A stretch of 64,000 bases of DNA from Actinoplanes subtropicus (lineage in GTDB: Bacteria; Actinomycetota; Actinomycetes; Mycobacteriales; Micromonosporaceae), in the NCBI RefSeq assembly GCF_000721705.1, contig NZ_JOJL01000023.1, positions 1 through 64,000 on the forward strand, given 5' to 3'. The notes beneath the pieces are model-generated. The model did no database searches. It had not been told where the DNA came from and saw nothing but the letters and a program-made list of their open reading frames with translations. The translations under genes were made by a program, and so were the position numbers. Positions 45,344 to 53,639 of the stretch are shown piece after piece (position 1 is the first letter of the stretch; each line of letters begins with the position of its first letter).

Positions 45344-47761
45344 ATGACAGCTAAGGCTCGTGTCACCGGGCTGACCGCCCTGCTGGCGGCCGGCTCGGTG
45401 GTGTTGCAGGGCGCCTGGCTCGGCGGGTCCGCGGCAGTCGCCGGCCGGCACGTGGCCCTCGCGGTCGTCCTCACGGTGCTCTTCGCGCTGGGCGAGCGAT
45501 TCGTCGTGCTGCTGCCGGTACGCCGTGGCTCGCACACCCTGAGCCTCAGCGAGATCCCCACCGTCGTCGGGTTGATGCTGCTCCCGCCGGGAATCGTGGC
45601 GCTCGCCCGGCTCGGCGGCGGACTGATCGGCCTCACCGTCTTCCGGCGGCAGCGCGGCGGCAAGCTGGCCTTCAACCTGGCGCTCTACCTCACCCAGGTG
45701 ACCGTGGCGGCGCTCGGGCTGCGGCTGCTGGCCGGATCGTCGGACCCGCTCGGCCCACGGGGGTGGGCCGGCACCTTCGCGGGGACGTTCACGGCCGACC
45801 TGATCTCGATCGTGGCCATCTCCGCGGTGATCGCGATCCACGACGACAGCCTGCGATGGCGGCGGCTGGCCGTCGACGATGCCCGGGAGCTGCTGCAGCT
45901 GCCGTTCGTGCTGGTCACCACCGCGCTGGGGCTGGTCACCGCGATCGTGGTGCGGGAGGCGTGGCCGGCGTTCGTCCTGCTCGCGGTGGTGGCGTTCACC
46001 GTCTACCGGGTGTTCCGCAGCTACGCCCAACAGACCCAGGGGCACGCTCAAGTCGAGGCGGTCTACCGCTTCACCCGTACGCTGGGCGGCTCGCCGGACG
46101 CCGAGCAGGTGTGCCGCCTGGTGCTCAGCCAGGTACGCGACCTGGTCCGGGCCGAGACCGCCGAACTGGTGCTGGCCGATGGCGCCGACCCGGTCCGGAT
46201 CCGGCTGAGCGGCGCCGACGCGTACGAAATGAATGATCTTGACGTTGGCGAGGCCGGCTGGTGGCGGCCGGCCCTGGAGGGGAACGCCGTGCTGCTGCCG
46301 GCCACCGGGATGGCGGTGCCGGTCGCGCTGGACGACGCCGCCGGCGCGCTCGTGGTTACCGGCACGCTGCCTGGCACGACCCACACGGGCGAGCACCTGC
46401 GGTTGCTGGAGGCGCTCGCCGCACACGCCGGCGTGGCCCTCACCAACGCACGACTGCTCGACCGGCTGCGCCACATCGGCCTGCACGACGTCCTCACCGG
46501 CCTGCCGAACCGTCTCAGCCTGCTGGACGCGCTCGCCGCGGCCCTCGGCGAGGCGCACGAAGGCCACGTCGTCGGCGTGCTGCTCCTCGACCTGGACCGG
46601 TTCCAGGAGATCAACGACGCGCTCGGCCACGCGGTCGGCGACCGCGTGCTGTGCGAGATCGGCCGGCGGATCAACGATCGGTTCGGCGGCCGGGCCACCG
46701 TCGCCCGGCTGGGCGGCGACGAGTTCGGCCTGGTCATCCCGGCCGTCAGGAACCGTGAGGACGTGCTCGAGATCGCCCACGAGCTGCACCGCGCCGTGGC
46801 CGAGCTGATCGAGGTCGCCGACCTCACGGTGACCACCCCCGCCAGCGTGGGCGTCTGCGTCGCCCCGGCACACGGCACCGACCCCGACCGGTTGCTGCAG
46901 CGCGCCGATGTGGCGATGTACGCGGCCAAGCACGCCCGTTCCGGCGTCCGTGTCTACCAGGCCGAGGACGACCGGAACACGCCGCGCCGCCTGGCCATGC
47001 TGGCCGACCTGCGAACCGCTGTCGAGCACCGCACGATCGAGGTGGCCTACCAGCCCAAGCTCGACCCGGCGTCCGGCCGGGTGCTCGGCGCCGAGGCACT
47101 CAGCCGCTGGTTCCGCCCCGACGGGACGGTGCCGCCGGACGAGTTCATCCCGCTGGCCGAGCGGTCCGGCCTGATCCGCCCGCTCACCCGGCACGTGCTG
47201 GACACCGCCCTGGCGGCCTGCGCCGGGTGGCGACGGGACGGTCACGACCTGACCGTCGCCGTGAACGTGTCCCCGCAAATGCTGGCCGACCCGGCGCTCG
47301 CCGGCGACGTCCGGGACGCGCTGCTCCGGCGCGGGCTGCCGGCGGCCGCGTTGATCCTGGAGATCACCGAGACCGGCATCATGGCGGATCCGGTTCGCAG
47401 CGCCGCCACCTTGGCGACACTCCGGGACATCGGCGTGAAGCTCTCCATCGACGACTTCGGCACCGGGCACTCATCGCTGGGGCGGCTCGCCGACCTGGCG
47501 ATCGACGAGATCAAGATCGACAAGAGTTTCGTCCGGGATCTCCTCGCGCAGCCTGGCCGGCGGGCGGTCACCGAAGCGGCTCTGCACCTCGGCCGGGCCC
47601 TCGGCCTGCAGGTCGTGGCCGAGGGCGTGGAGACACCGGAGGAGCTCGACTACCTGCGGGCCGCGGCCTGCGACGCGGTCCAGGGCTTCTACCTGTCCCG
47701 GCCGCTGCCGCCGGAGGACTTCACCGCCTGGCTGGCCGCTCAGGCGGCTCTGACCGCATGA
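45344..47761 (+). CDS. Membrane GAF-GGDEF-EAL protein (cyclic-di-GMP turnover)
   Basis: An 805-residue bifunctional c-di-GMP protein. The N-terminal ~220 residues form several membrane helices (MASE-like), followed by a GAF-like domain (~245-370), a GGDEF domain with intact RLGGDEFGLV (~465) and an EAL domain with intact LGAEALSRW (~585) plus IDDFGTGHSSL and KIDKSFV. Both diguanylate cyclase and phosphodiesterase motifs look functional. The ATG at 45344 has GGGAGGGGG upstream. In actinomycetes c-di-GMP controls development through BldD; which activity dominates here cannot be read from sequence. Confidence 0.92.
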   Translation: MTAKARVTGLTALLAAGSVVLQGAWLGGSAAVAGRHVALAVVLTVLFALGERFVVLLPVRRGSHTLSLSEIPTVVGLMLLPPGIVALARLGGGLIGLTVFRRQRGGKLAFNLALYLTQVTVAALGLRLLAGSSDPLGPRGWAGTFAGTFTADLISIVAISAVIAIHDDSLRWRRLAVDDARELLQLPFVLVTTALGLVTAIVVREAWPAFVLLAVVAFTVYRVFRSYAQQTQGHAQVEAVYRFTRTLGGSPDAEQVCRLVLSQVRDLVRAETAELVLADGADPVRIRLSGADAYEMNDLDVGEAGWWRPALEGNAVLLPATGMAVPVALDDAAGALVVTGTLPGTTHTGEHLRLLEALAAHAGVALTNARLLDRLRHIGLHDVLTGLPNRLSLLDALAAALGEAHEGHVVGVLLLDLDRFQEINDALGHAVGDRVLCEIGRRINDRFGGRATVARLGGDEFGLVIPAVRNREDVLEIAHELHRAVAELIEVADLTVTTPASVGVCVAPAHGTDPDRLLQRADVAMYAAKHARSGVRVYQAEDDRNTPRRLAMLADLRTAVEHRTIEVAYQPKLDPASGRVLGAEALSRWFRPDGTVPPDEFIPLAERSGLIRPLTRHVLDTALAACAGWRRDGHDLTVAVNVSPQMLADPALAGDVRDALLRRGLPAAALILEITETGIMADPVRSAATLATLRDIGVKLSIDDFGTGHSSLGRLADLAIDEIKIDKSFVRDLLAQPGRRAVTEAALHLGRALGLQVVAEGVETPEELDYLRAAACDAVQGFYLSRPLPPEDFTAWLAAQAALTA

Positions 47762-47847
47762 CAGCCGGGCTCCGGCCCGCCGGTGTCGACGAGCCGATGC
47801 GGTCCGGCCGAGGCACTCGGCGCCGGCAGTACAGCGGGCCGCTGTGG

Positions 47848-50142
47848 TCAGCGGCGTCCGGCGATCCAGGCGGCGATGTGGGTTCGGGTGGTGAAGCCGA
47901 GTTTGGCGAGGATGTGCTCGATGTGGGACTCCACGGTGCGCTGCGAGATGACCAGTCGGGCGGCGATCTCCCGGTTCGTCAGGCCCTCGGCGATGAGGGC
48001 GGCGATCTCCTGCTCGCGCCGGGTCAGCCCGGTCGGATCGGCGGTGGTCCGCGGTGTGGTCGTCGCGCCGAGGGCGTAGTCGATGGCTTCGTCGAGGGTG
48101 AAGTGGGTGCCTTGGTCGACGGCGGTGGTGTAGCCGGCCGCGCCGAGCGCTGCGCGGGTCTCGCGGGTGCACTGGTCGTGGTGGGCGGCGAAGGCGCCGA
48201 GTTCGGCGAGCGGGGTGCCTTCGCCGCCGCGGATGGCCTGGCAGGCGCCGAGTAGCCGCGCGGCGTAGCGGTGCCGGCCGTCGCGGGCAGCGCCCCAGGC
48301 GAGGACGGAGAGGGCCGCGCCGGCGCCCCACGAGTCGTGCACGGCGCGCAGCAGCGGCAGCGCCTCGCCGGCCAGGGTTGCCGCCGGTTGCGGTTCGCCG
48401 CGGTGCCAGCGGACCAGGGCGAGTTGGAGGCGGCCCCACGCTTCGGTCCACTGAGCGCCGTGGTCCGCGCCGAGCTCGCGGACCTGTTCGGCGTGGTCGA
48501 GGGCCCGCGGGTCGCCGAGGAACGCCAGGGTGGTGGCGCTGTTGAGGTGGCAGAGGCTCTGGGTGCGCAGGTCACCGGCGATCAGGGCGTCGGTGAGCGC
48601 CCGCTCGGTCAGGGCGTGGCCGTCGGCCAGTCCGTCGGGGCGGGTGAGCAGGACCTGGCCGGAGCGGTGCATGGTCACGATCGCGCGGGTGGCCGGGTCA
48701 CCCGTACGGTCGGAAAGCGTCTGTGCTTCGTCCAGCAGACGCTGGCCGGCCGCCGGGTCGCCGAGCAGAGTGGTCAGGAATCCGGCCAGGGCGAGGGCCT
48801 GCGCTCGCACGGGAGTGGGTTGTCGATCGGCGGCGAGCGCGCGGGTCAGCCAGCGTTGTCCCTCCCGGTAGCGGCCGGCGCCGATCCACAGGTCCTGCAC
48901 CGCGACCGCGATCCGCAGGGCGTCATGGGCGCCGCCCGGGTCGGTGAGCCCGGACTGGATGGCCAGGCGCAGGTTGGGCAGCTCCCGGAGTAGCTGCTGC
49001 AACCAGTACACCTCGTGCGGGGACACGCGTTCGGCCTCGGCGCGGACGGCCAGGTCCCGGAAGTACGCCCGATGCCGCCGCTGCACCCGGTCCGTGCGGG
49101 CGGATTCGGCCAGTCGCTGCCGCCCGTATTGCCGCACGGTCTCCAGCATCCGGTACCGCGCGGTGACGCCGGCCCCGTCCGCCCGGGACAGGACCGACTT
49201 GTCCAGCAGCCCGGCCACGAGCTCGAAGACCTCGTGCTGGTTGATGCCGTCGCCGATGCAGACGGCCTCAGCGGCGGGCAGGTCGAAGTCGGCGAAGACC
49301 GACGCGCGGGCCCACAGCGCCCGCTCGTTCGGTGTGCACAGGTCATAGCTCCAGGTCAGGGTGTAGGCCAGGGTGCGCTGCCGGTCCGGTGCGGTGCGCG
49401 GCCCGCCGGTCAGCAGCCGGAACCGGTCGTCCAGCCGGGCCAGGATCTGCTGTACCGACAGGGCCGGCAGCCGCGCCGCGGCCAACTCGATCGCCAGGGG
49501 GATGCCGTCCAGCCGCCGGCACACCGCGGCCACCGCTGCCCGGTTGCCATCGGTGACCGCGAATCCGGGGACCACGGCGCGCGCCCGGTCGACGAACAGT
49601 CGCACCGACTCGTACTCGGTCAGGTCACCCGACGGCGACGACTCGGGATCGGGCGTGGCGAGGGGCTCGAGGGTGAACACCTGCTCGCCGGTCACCCGCA
49701 GGGGTTGCCGGCTGGTCGCCAGAACAACGATGCCGCGCGCGGCCGCCTGCAGTTTCGCGACGATCGCGGCGCAGCTGTCGATGAGCTGTTCGCAGTTGTC
49801 CAGGACGAGCAGCAGCTCCTTGTCCTCCAGGAAGTCCACCAGGGGGGACAGCGCCGACCGGGCGGATCGGTCCGCCAACCCGAACGTGTCCTTCAGCGTC
49901 GCGGCGACCAGGTCCGGCCCGGCGACGACGGTCAGATCGGCCAGCCAAATTCCGTCGGGCAGGCCGCGGGTCCGCGCCGCCGCCTCGATCGCCAGCCGGG
50001 TCTTGCCGACCCCGCCCACGCCGGTGATCGTCACGAGCCGGTTGGCGCCGAGCAGCCGCCGGACTTCGGCCACCTCGCGCCGGCGGCCGACGAAGCCGGC
50101 CGCGTGCACCGGAAGGTTGCCTCTGCGCGGTTGCTCGCTCAC
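47848..50142 (-). CDS. LuxR-family regulator with AAA/NB-ARC-like ATPase
   Basis: A 764-residue STAND-type regulator. ATPase: FVGRRREVAEVRRLLG, Walker A GVGGVGKTRLA near residue 45, Walker B LLLVLDNCEQLID near 115. A winged-helix and helical-repeat region (ETVRQYGRQRLAES; then TPR-like repeats) follows, and a C-terminal LuxR helix-turn-helix LTRREQEIAALIAEGLTNRE. It is typical of large actinomycete regulators of unknown signal. It is convergent with the GGDEF-EAL gene (86-bp gap) and divergent from the ArsR gene. Confidence 0.88.
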   Translation of the reverse strand: MSEQPRRGNLPVHAAGFVGRRREVAEVRRLLGANRLVTITGVGGVGKTRLAIEAAARTRGLPDGIWLADLTVVAGPDLVAATLKDTFGLADRSARSALSPLVDFLEDKELLLVLDNCEQLIDSCAAIVAKLQAAARGIVVLATSRQPLRVTGEQVFTLEPLATPDPESSPSGDLTEYESVRLFVDRARAVVPGFAVTDGNRAAVAAVCRRLDGIPLAIELAAARLPALSVQQILARLDDRFRLLTGGPRTAPDRQRTLAYTLTWSYDLCTPNERALWARASVFADFDLPAAEAVCIGDGINQHEVFELVAGLLDKSVLSRADGAGVTARYRMLETVRQYGRQRLAESARTDRVQRRHRAYFRDLAVRAEAERVSPHEVYWLQQLLRELPNLRLAIQSGLTDPGGAHDALRIAVAVQDLWIGAGRYREGQRWLTRALAADRQPTPVRAQALALAGFLTTLLGDPAAGQRLLDEAQTLSDRTGDPATRAIVTMHRSGQVLLTRPDGLADGHALTERALTDALIAGDLRTQSLCHLNSATTLAFLGDPRALDHAEQVRELGADHGAQWTEAWGRLQLALVRWHRGEPQPAATLAGEALPLLRAVHDSWGAGAALSVLAWGAARDGRHRYAARLLGACQAIRGGEGTPLAELGAFAAHHDQCTRETRAALGAAGYTTAVDQGTHFTLDEAIDYALGATTTPRTTADPTGLTRREQEIAALIAEGLTNREIAARLVISQRTVESHIEHILAKLGFTTRTHIAAWIAGRR

Positions 50143-50357
50143 TCACCGCACGGTACGCGGCAACGAGAGCGGGCAGTTCGGACGCGGCGTATCAAAACCA
50201 AGCCCATATCGTACGAGCGCCAGACAGGTCCCCGGCGTGCCAGGGCCGGCGACTGCACCAACATCCCCGACTCCGGCTTCCGGGCGGGCCCGGCCCAAGA
50301 CCACATAGGAGTCGCCGGGCGGCACCACGTGCGCGGCCGATGACGAACGGAATTAGG

Positions 50358-50391
50358 GGCACAGCGCCGGGCCGCCACCCGGCGCTGTGCC
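50358..50391. repeat. Orphan perfect 14-bp hairpin
   Basis: GGCACAGCGCCGGG (50358-50371) and its exact complement (50378-50391) surround a six-base loop. It lies upstream of both flanking genes (LuxR regulator leftward, ArsR rightward), so it terminates neither. Otherwise the 399-bp gap holds only the ArsR promoter. Confidence 0.75.
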
Positions 50392-50505
50392 GTCTGTGAT
50401 TCCGGGCTTGAACGTAACGCCCGTCTTCGATGCGCGTCTATTAGCGGTCTCTTAAATCTGACCGGGGGATCAGCGTGTGGTCACGGAGGGCGATGAGGAG
50501 CGGGC

Positions 50506-50535
50506 TTGACATGTGACCTTTTGGTCACATAACTT
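50506..50535 (+). promoter_or_regulatory. ArsR promoter with overlapping operator
   Basis: -35 TTGACA (50506-50511), 18 bp, -10 TAACTT (50530-50535). The spacer is a perfect inverted repeat, ATGTGACC-TTTT-GGTCACAT (50511-50530). A repressor bound there would block polymerase. The start codon is seven bases after the -10, so the transcript is essentially leaderless. Confidence 0.75.
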
Positions 50536-50541
50536 TGCGTC

Positions 50542-50862
50542 ATGGATGACGACGACCGGGTGTTCAAGGCGCTGGCCGACCCGAGCCGCCGTTTCCTGCT
50601 TGACCTGCTCTTCGAGCGTGACGGCCGCACCCTCGGCGAGCTGGAGTCCGAGTTGGCGATGACACGCTTCGGGGTCGCCAAGCACCTGCGGGTGCTCGAG
50701 GAGGCGGGTCTCGTCGTCACGCGCCGGTCGGGCCGGGAGAAGCTGCACTTTCTCAATCCCGTGCCGATCCGGCTGATCCACGACCGGTGGATCGACAAGT
50801 ACACCGAGCACCACGTCACGACCCTCGTCGATCTCAAGCACACTCTGGAGGAAGAGACATGA
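50542..50862 (+). CDS. ArsR-family transcriptional regulator
   Basis: A 106-residue winged-helix repressor (VFKALADPSRRFLLDLLFER, then MTRFGVAKHLRVLEEAGLVV). No metal-binding Cys pair is visible, so it belongs to the non-metal group that is often paired with SRPBCC/AHSA1 proteins. Its start overlaps its own promoter-operator (50506-50535), implying autoregulation. The stop overlaps the next ATG (ATGA). Confidence 0.9.
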   Translation: MDDDDRVFKALADPSRRFLLDLLFERDGRTLGELESELAMTRFGVAKHLRVLEEAGLVVTRRSGREKLHFLNPVPIRLIHDRWIDKYTEHHVTTLVDLKHTLEEET

Positions 50863-51380
50863 CGGACACAACGGCCGCTCTGACCACCCAGGTCTACCGG
50901 GTCTGGATCAAGGCGACCCCCGAGCGGATCTGGGCCGCGATCACCGACCCGGAGTGGAACCGCCGGTACGCGTACCAGGCGCCCAGTTACTACGAGTTGA
51001 CGAAGGGCGGCTCGTTCCACGCGGCCGCCACCGAGGACATGAAGGCCTTCGCGAAGGCGGGCGGCTTCGAGATCCCGGACACGATTCTCGACGGCGAGGT
51101 GCTCGAGTCCGAGCCGCCGCGGCGCCTGGTGCAGACCTGGCGGATGCTGATGGACCCGGCCACCGCGGGCGAGCCGTTCAGCACGCTCACCTTCGAGATC
51201 GAGGACGCCAAGATGCAGCCCGGCGTCTGCAAGCTGACCGTCACGCACGAGCTGGCCGGCGCGCCGGCCACGGCGGCGATGGTGGCGGGCACCGAGGACA
51301 GCGGGGCCGGCGGCGGCTGGGCCTGGATCCTCAGCGACCTCAAGACGTTCCTCGAGACCGGCAAGAACTTCGCCGAGTGA
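50859..51380 (+). CDS. SRPBCC / AHSA1-family protein
   Basis: A 173-residue START-like fold protein (VYRVWIKATPERIWAAITDP at the N-terminus; W-I-L-S-D-L-K-TFLETG near the end) with a hydrophobic ligand cavity. It is translationally coupled to the ArsR gene, a common pairing in actinobacteria in which the regulator controls its START-like partner. Ligand unknown. A strong terminator hairpin follows at 51402-51440. Confidence 0.88.
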   Translation: MTDTTAALTTQVYRVWIKATPERIWAAITDPEWNRRYAYQAPSYYELTKGGSFHAAATEDMKAFAKAGGFEIPDTILDGEVLESEPPRRLVQTWRMLMDPATAGEPFSTLTFEIEDAKMQPGVCKLTVTHELAGAPATAAMVAGTEDSGAGGGWAWILSDLKTFLETGKNFAE

Positions 51381-51401
51381 CACCGCACCCGTTCCGGCCC
51401 G

Positions 51402-51440
51402 ACCCGTTCCGGCCCTGCCTCGGGGAGGGCCGGAACGGGT
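51402..51440 (+). terminator. Terminator hairpin after the ArsR-SRPBCC operon
   Basis: Perfect 15-bp arms (ACCCGTTCCGGCCCT, 51402-51416, and complement 51426-51440) around a 9-nt loop, 22 bp after the stop. Confidence 0.75.
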
Positions 51441-51443
51441 AGG

Positions 51444-51456
51444 GACCCCAGGGGTC
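51444..51456. promoter_or_regulatory. 13-bp palindrome upstream of the GntR gene
   Basis: GACCCC-A-GGGGTC, perfectly symmetric, 28 bp before the GTG of the GntR regulator. It is a possible operator or part of the promoter region. Confidence 0.35.
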
Positions 51457-51484
51457 TCCGAGACGGGCTGGCAGACTGACAAGG

Positions 51485-52120
51485 GTGAGCCACGAAGAGT
51501 TGGCGGCCTACAGTCTCGTCGAGCTTGCCGTCGACCGGCTCCGGCGCGACATCCTCAGCGGGCGGACCGATCCCGGCGAACGACTCGTCGAGGAGCAGCT
51601 GACCCGCCGGCTGGGGATCAGCCGGGCGCCGCTGCGCGAGGCCATGCGGCTGCTCGCCCAGCAGGGGCTGGTCGAGCACATCCCCCGCCGCGGCGCGCGG
51701 GTGGCCACGCTGTCCGACGACGACGTCCGCGAGCTGTACGAGGTGCGCGACGTCCTCGAGCGGCACGCGATCGCCACCATGCCGCCCGGGCCCGACCTGA
51801 CCGGGCTGCGGTCCGCCCTCGACGTCATGCGGAAGGCCACCGAGACCGACGACCGGCTCGAGCTCGCGAACGCGCACCGCCGCTTCCACACCGAGGTCGT
51901 CCGCCTGAGCGGCAACCGCCAGCTCACCGACCTGTACGAGTCGATCCTGGTGCGCATCCAGCTCTACATGGCGGTGAACATGCGCCGCGAGGCCGAGATC
52001 GCCCGCGCCGAGGACGGCGTGCACCGCCACGAGCGGCTGTTCGCGGCGGTGGAGAGCGGCGACGCCGACGCCGTCCGGGCCGCGCTCGGCGAGCACGGCG
52101 CCCGCGCGTATCTGACCTGA
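51485..52120 (+). CDS. GntR-family regulator, FadR/FCD type
   Basis: A 211-residue regulator with an N-terminal winged helix (LRRDILSGRTDPGERLVEEQ, then LGISRAPLREAMRLLAQQGL) and an FCD ligand domain with metal-type residues (LYEVRDVLERHA; NAHRRFHTEVVRLSGN; H in GVHRHERLF). This class senses carboxylates and related metabolites. It heads the catabolic gene set that follows in the same direction, with direct repeats in the 155-bp gap that may be its binding sites. GTG start with a weak ribosome site. Confidence 0.9.
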   Translation: MSHEELAAYSLVELAVDRLRRDILSGRTDPGERLVEEQLTRRLGISRAPLREAMRLLAQQGLVEHIPRRGARVATLSDDDVRELYEVRDVLERHAIATMPPGPDLTGLRSALDVMRKATETDDRLELANAHRRFHTEVVRLSGNRQLTDLYESILVRIQLYMAVNMRREAEIARAEDGVHRHERLFAAVESGDADAVRAALGEHGARAYLT

Positions 52121-52124
52121 CGAT

Positions 52125-52237
52125 CCGTCGCGTCAAGAAGCGAATCCGACCTGGCGAACCGTCGCGTCGAACGAATCTGACGTAGCGAAACTGTCGCGTT
52201 ACAAAGTGAAGCCTCCGCCGAAACCAAACTGTCGACA
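52125..52237. promoter_or_regulatory. Phased direct repeats and palindrome upstream of the amidohydrolase operon
   Basis: CCGTCGCGTC at 52125 and 52159 and the variant CTGTCGCGTT at 52191 are spaced 34 and 32 bp, about three helical turns. Between them lies CGAATCCGAC / CGAATCTGAC. A TGTCGACA palindrome follows at 52230-52237, 39 bp before the ATG. This fits an operator array for the adjacent GntR regulator. Confidence 0.5.
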
Positions 52238-52275
52238 ATCGACGACATGGGCTCACGGACGTGAGGAGCGAATCG

Positions 52276-52968
52276 ATGACCGCGACGATCGGGCCGGTGC
52301 AGGCCGACCCCTACCCATGGCCGTTCGACGGCGCCGCGCCGGTGGCGAGGACGGCGCTGATCTGCATCGACTGGCAGACCGACTTCTGCGGCAAGGGCGG
52401 TTACGTCGACTCGATGGGCTACGACATCGAGCTGACCCGGGCCGGGCTGCCGGCCACCGCGAAGCTGCTGGCGCACGCCCGGGACCTGGGCATGCTCGTT
52501 ATCCACACCCGCGAGGGACATGACCCGGACCTGTCCGACCTGCCGGCCAACAAGCGATGGCGCTCGGCCCGGATCGGCGCCGAGATCGGCGGGGACGGGC
52601 CGTGCGGGCGGATCCTGGTCCGCGGCGAGCCGGGCTGGGAGATCGTGCCCGAGGTCGCACCGGTCGCCGGTGAGGTGGTGATCGACAAGCCGGGCAAGGG
52701 TGCCTTCTATGCCACGAATCTGGACCTGGTACTCCGTACACACGGAATCTCGCACTTGATCCTGACGGGCATCACCACGGATGTCTGCGTGCACACGACC
52801 ATGCGCGAGGCCAACGACCGCGGGTACGAGTGCCTGATCCTCAGCGACTGCACCGGCGCGACCGACCCGGGCAACCACGCGGCGGCGCTGCACATGGTGA
52901 CCATGCAGGGCGGGGTCTTCGGCTGCGTCGCCACCTCGGACGACGTCATCGCGGCGACGGAGGCGTGA
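52276..52968 (+). CDS. Isochorismatase-fold cysteine amidohydrolase 1 (biuret/ureidoacrylate-type)
   Basis: A 230-residue cysteine hydrolase. Catalytic Asp in [10 protein letters not shown] (~residue 35), Lys in [11 protein letters not shown] (~139) and Cys in [15 protein letters not shown] (~170). This arrangement and length fit the biuret hydrolase / ureidoacrylate amidohydrolase (RutB-like) branch that hydrolyses linear ureides. ATG 52276 follows GTGAGGAGCGAATCG. The stop overlaps the ATG of a second, related enzyme by one base (TGATG). The substrate is inferred only from family and neighbours. Confidence 0.85.
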   Translation: MTATIGPVQADPYPWPFDGAAPVARTALICIDWQTDFCGKGGYVDSMGYDIELTRAGLPATAKLLAHARDLGMLVIHTREGHDPDLSDLPANKRWRSARIGAEIGGDGPCGRILVRGEPGWEIVPEVAPVAGEVVIDKPGKGAFYATNLDLVLRTHGISHLILTGITTDVCVHTTMREANDRGYECLILSDCTGATDPGNHAAALHMVTMQGGVFGCVATSDDVIAATEA

Positions 52969-53639
52969 TGCCGACCATCTACGCGAAACCGGGCCCGTTC
53001 ACTTTCGACCTGGACTCCACGGCGCTGCTCGTGATCGACATGCAGCGCGACTTCCTGCTGCCGGGCGGCTTCGGCGAGAGCCTCGGCAACGACGTGTCCC
53101 AACTGCGGCGGACGATCGCGCCGCTGGCGGCCCTGATGGCGGCGTGGCGGACGGCCGGCCTGCCGATCATCCACACCCGTGAAGGGCATCTGCCCGATTT
53201 GTCAGACTGCCCGCCCGCCAAGCTGAACCGCGGCGCGCCCAGCATGCGCATCGGCGATCCCGGCGCCTTCGGCCGCATTCTGATCCGCGGCGAATACGGC
53301 CACGACATCATCGACGAGCTCCAGCCCCTGCCCGGCGAGGAAGTCATCGACAAACCCGGCAAAGGCGCCTTCTACGCGACCGACTTGTCCGAAATACTGG
53401 ATAAATCGGGTGTCAAGAGTCTCATCGTAACGGGCGTGACCACCGAGGTCTGCGTCCACACCACGGTCCGCGAGGCGAACGACCGCGGCTACGAGTGCCT
53501 GGTCCTGGCCGATTGTGTCGGCTCCTACTTCCCCGAGTTCCAGCGGGTCGGCCTGCAGATGATCGCCGCGCAGGGCGGCATCTTCGGCTGGGTCGCCCAG
53601 TCCCCTGAGGTATTAACGGCCCTCCAGGAGCAGAAATGA
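52968..53639 (+). CDS. Isochorismatase-fold cysteine amidohydrolase 2
   Basis: A 223-residue paralogue of the preceding enzyme. Asp in LLVIDMQRDFLLPGGFGESL, Lys in [17 protein letters not shown], Cys in [20 protein letters not shown]. The two share the blocks IHTREGH-PDLSD and [11 protein letters not shown], so they arose by duplication but now differ around the substrate pocket. Coupled by overlaps on both sides (TGATG before, ATGA after). They may act on successive ureides, or as a heteromer. Confidence 0.85.
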   Translation: MPTIYAKPGPFTFDLDSTALLVIDMQRDFLLPGGFGESLGNDVSQLRRTIAPLAALMAAWRTAGLPIIHTREGHLPDLSDCPPAKLNRGAPSMRIGDPGAFGRILIRGEYGHDIIDELQPLPGEEVIDKPGKGAFYATDLSEILDKSGVKSLIVTGVTTEVCVHTTVREANDRGYECLVLADCVGSYFPEFQRVGLQMIAAQGGIFGWVAQSPEVLTALQEQK

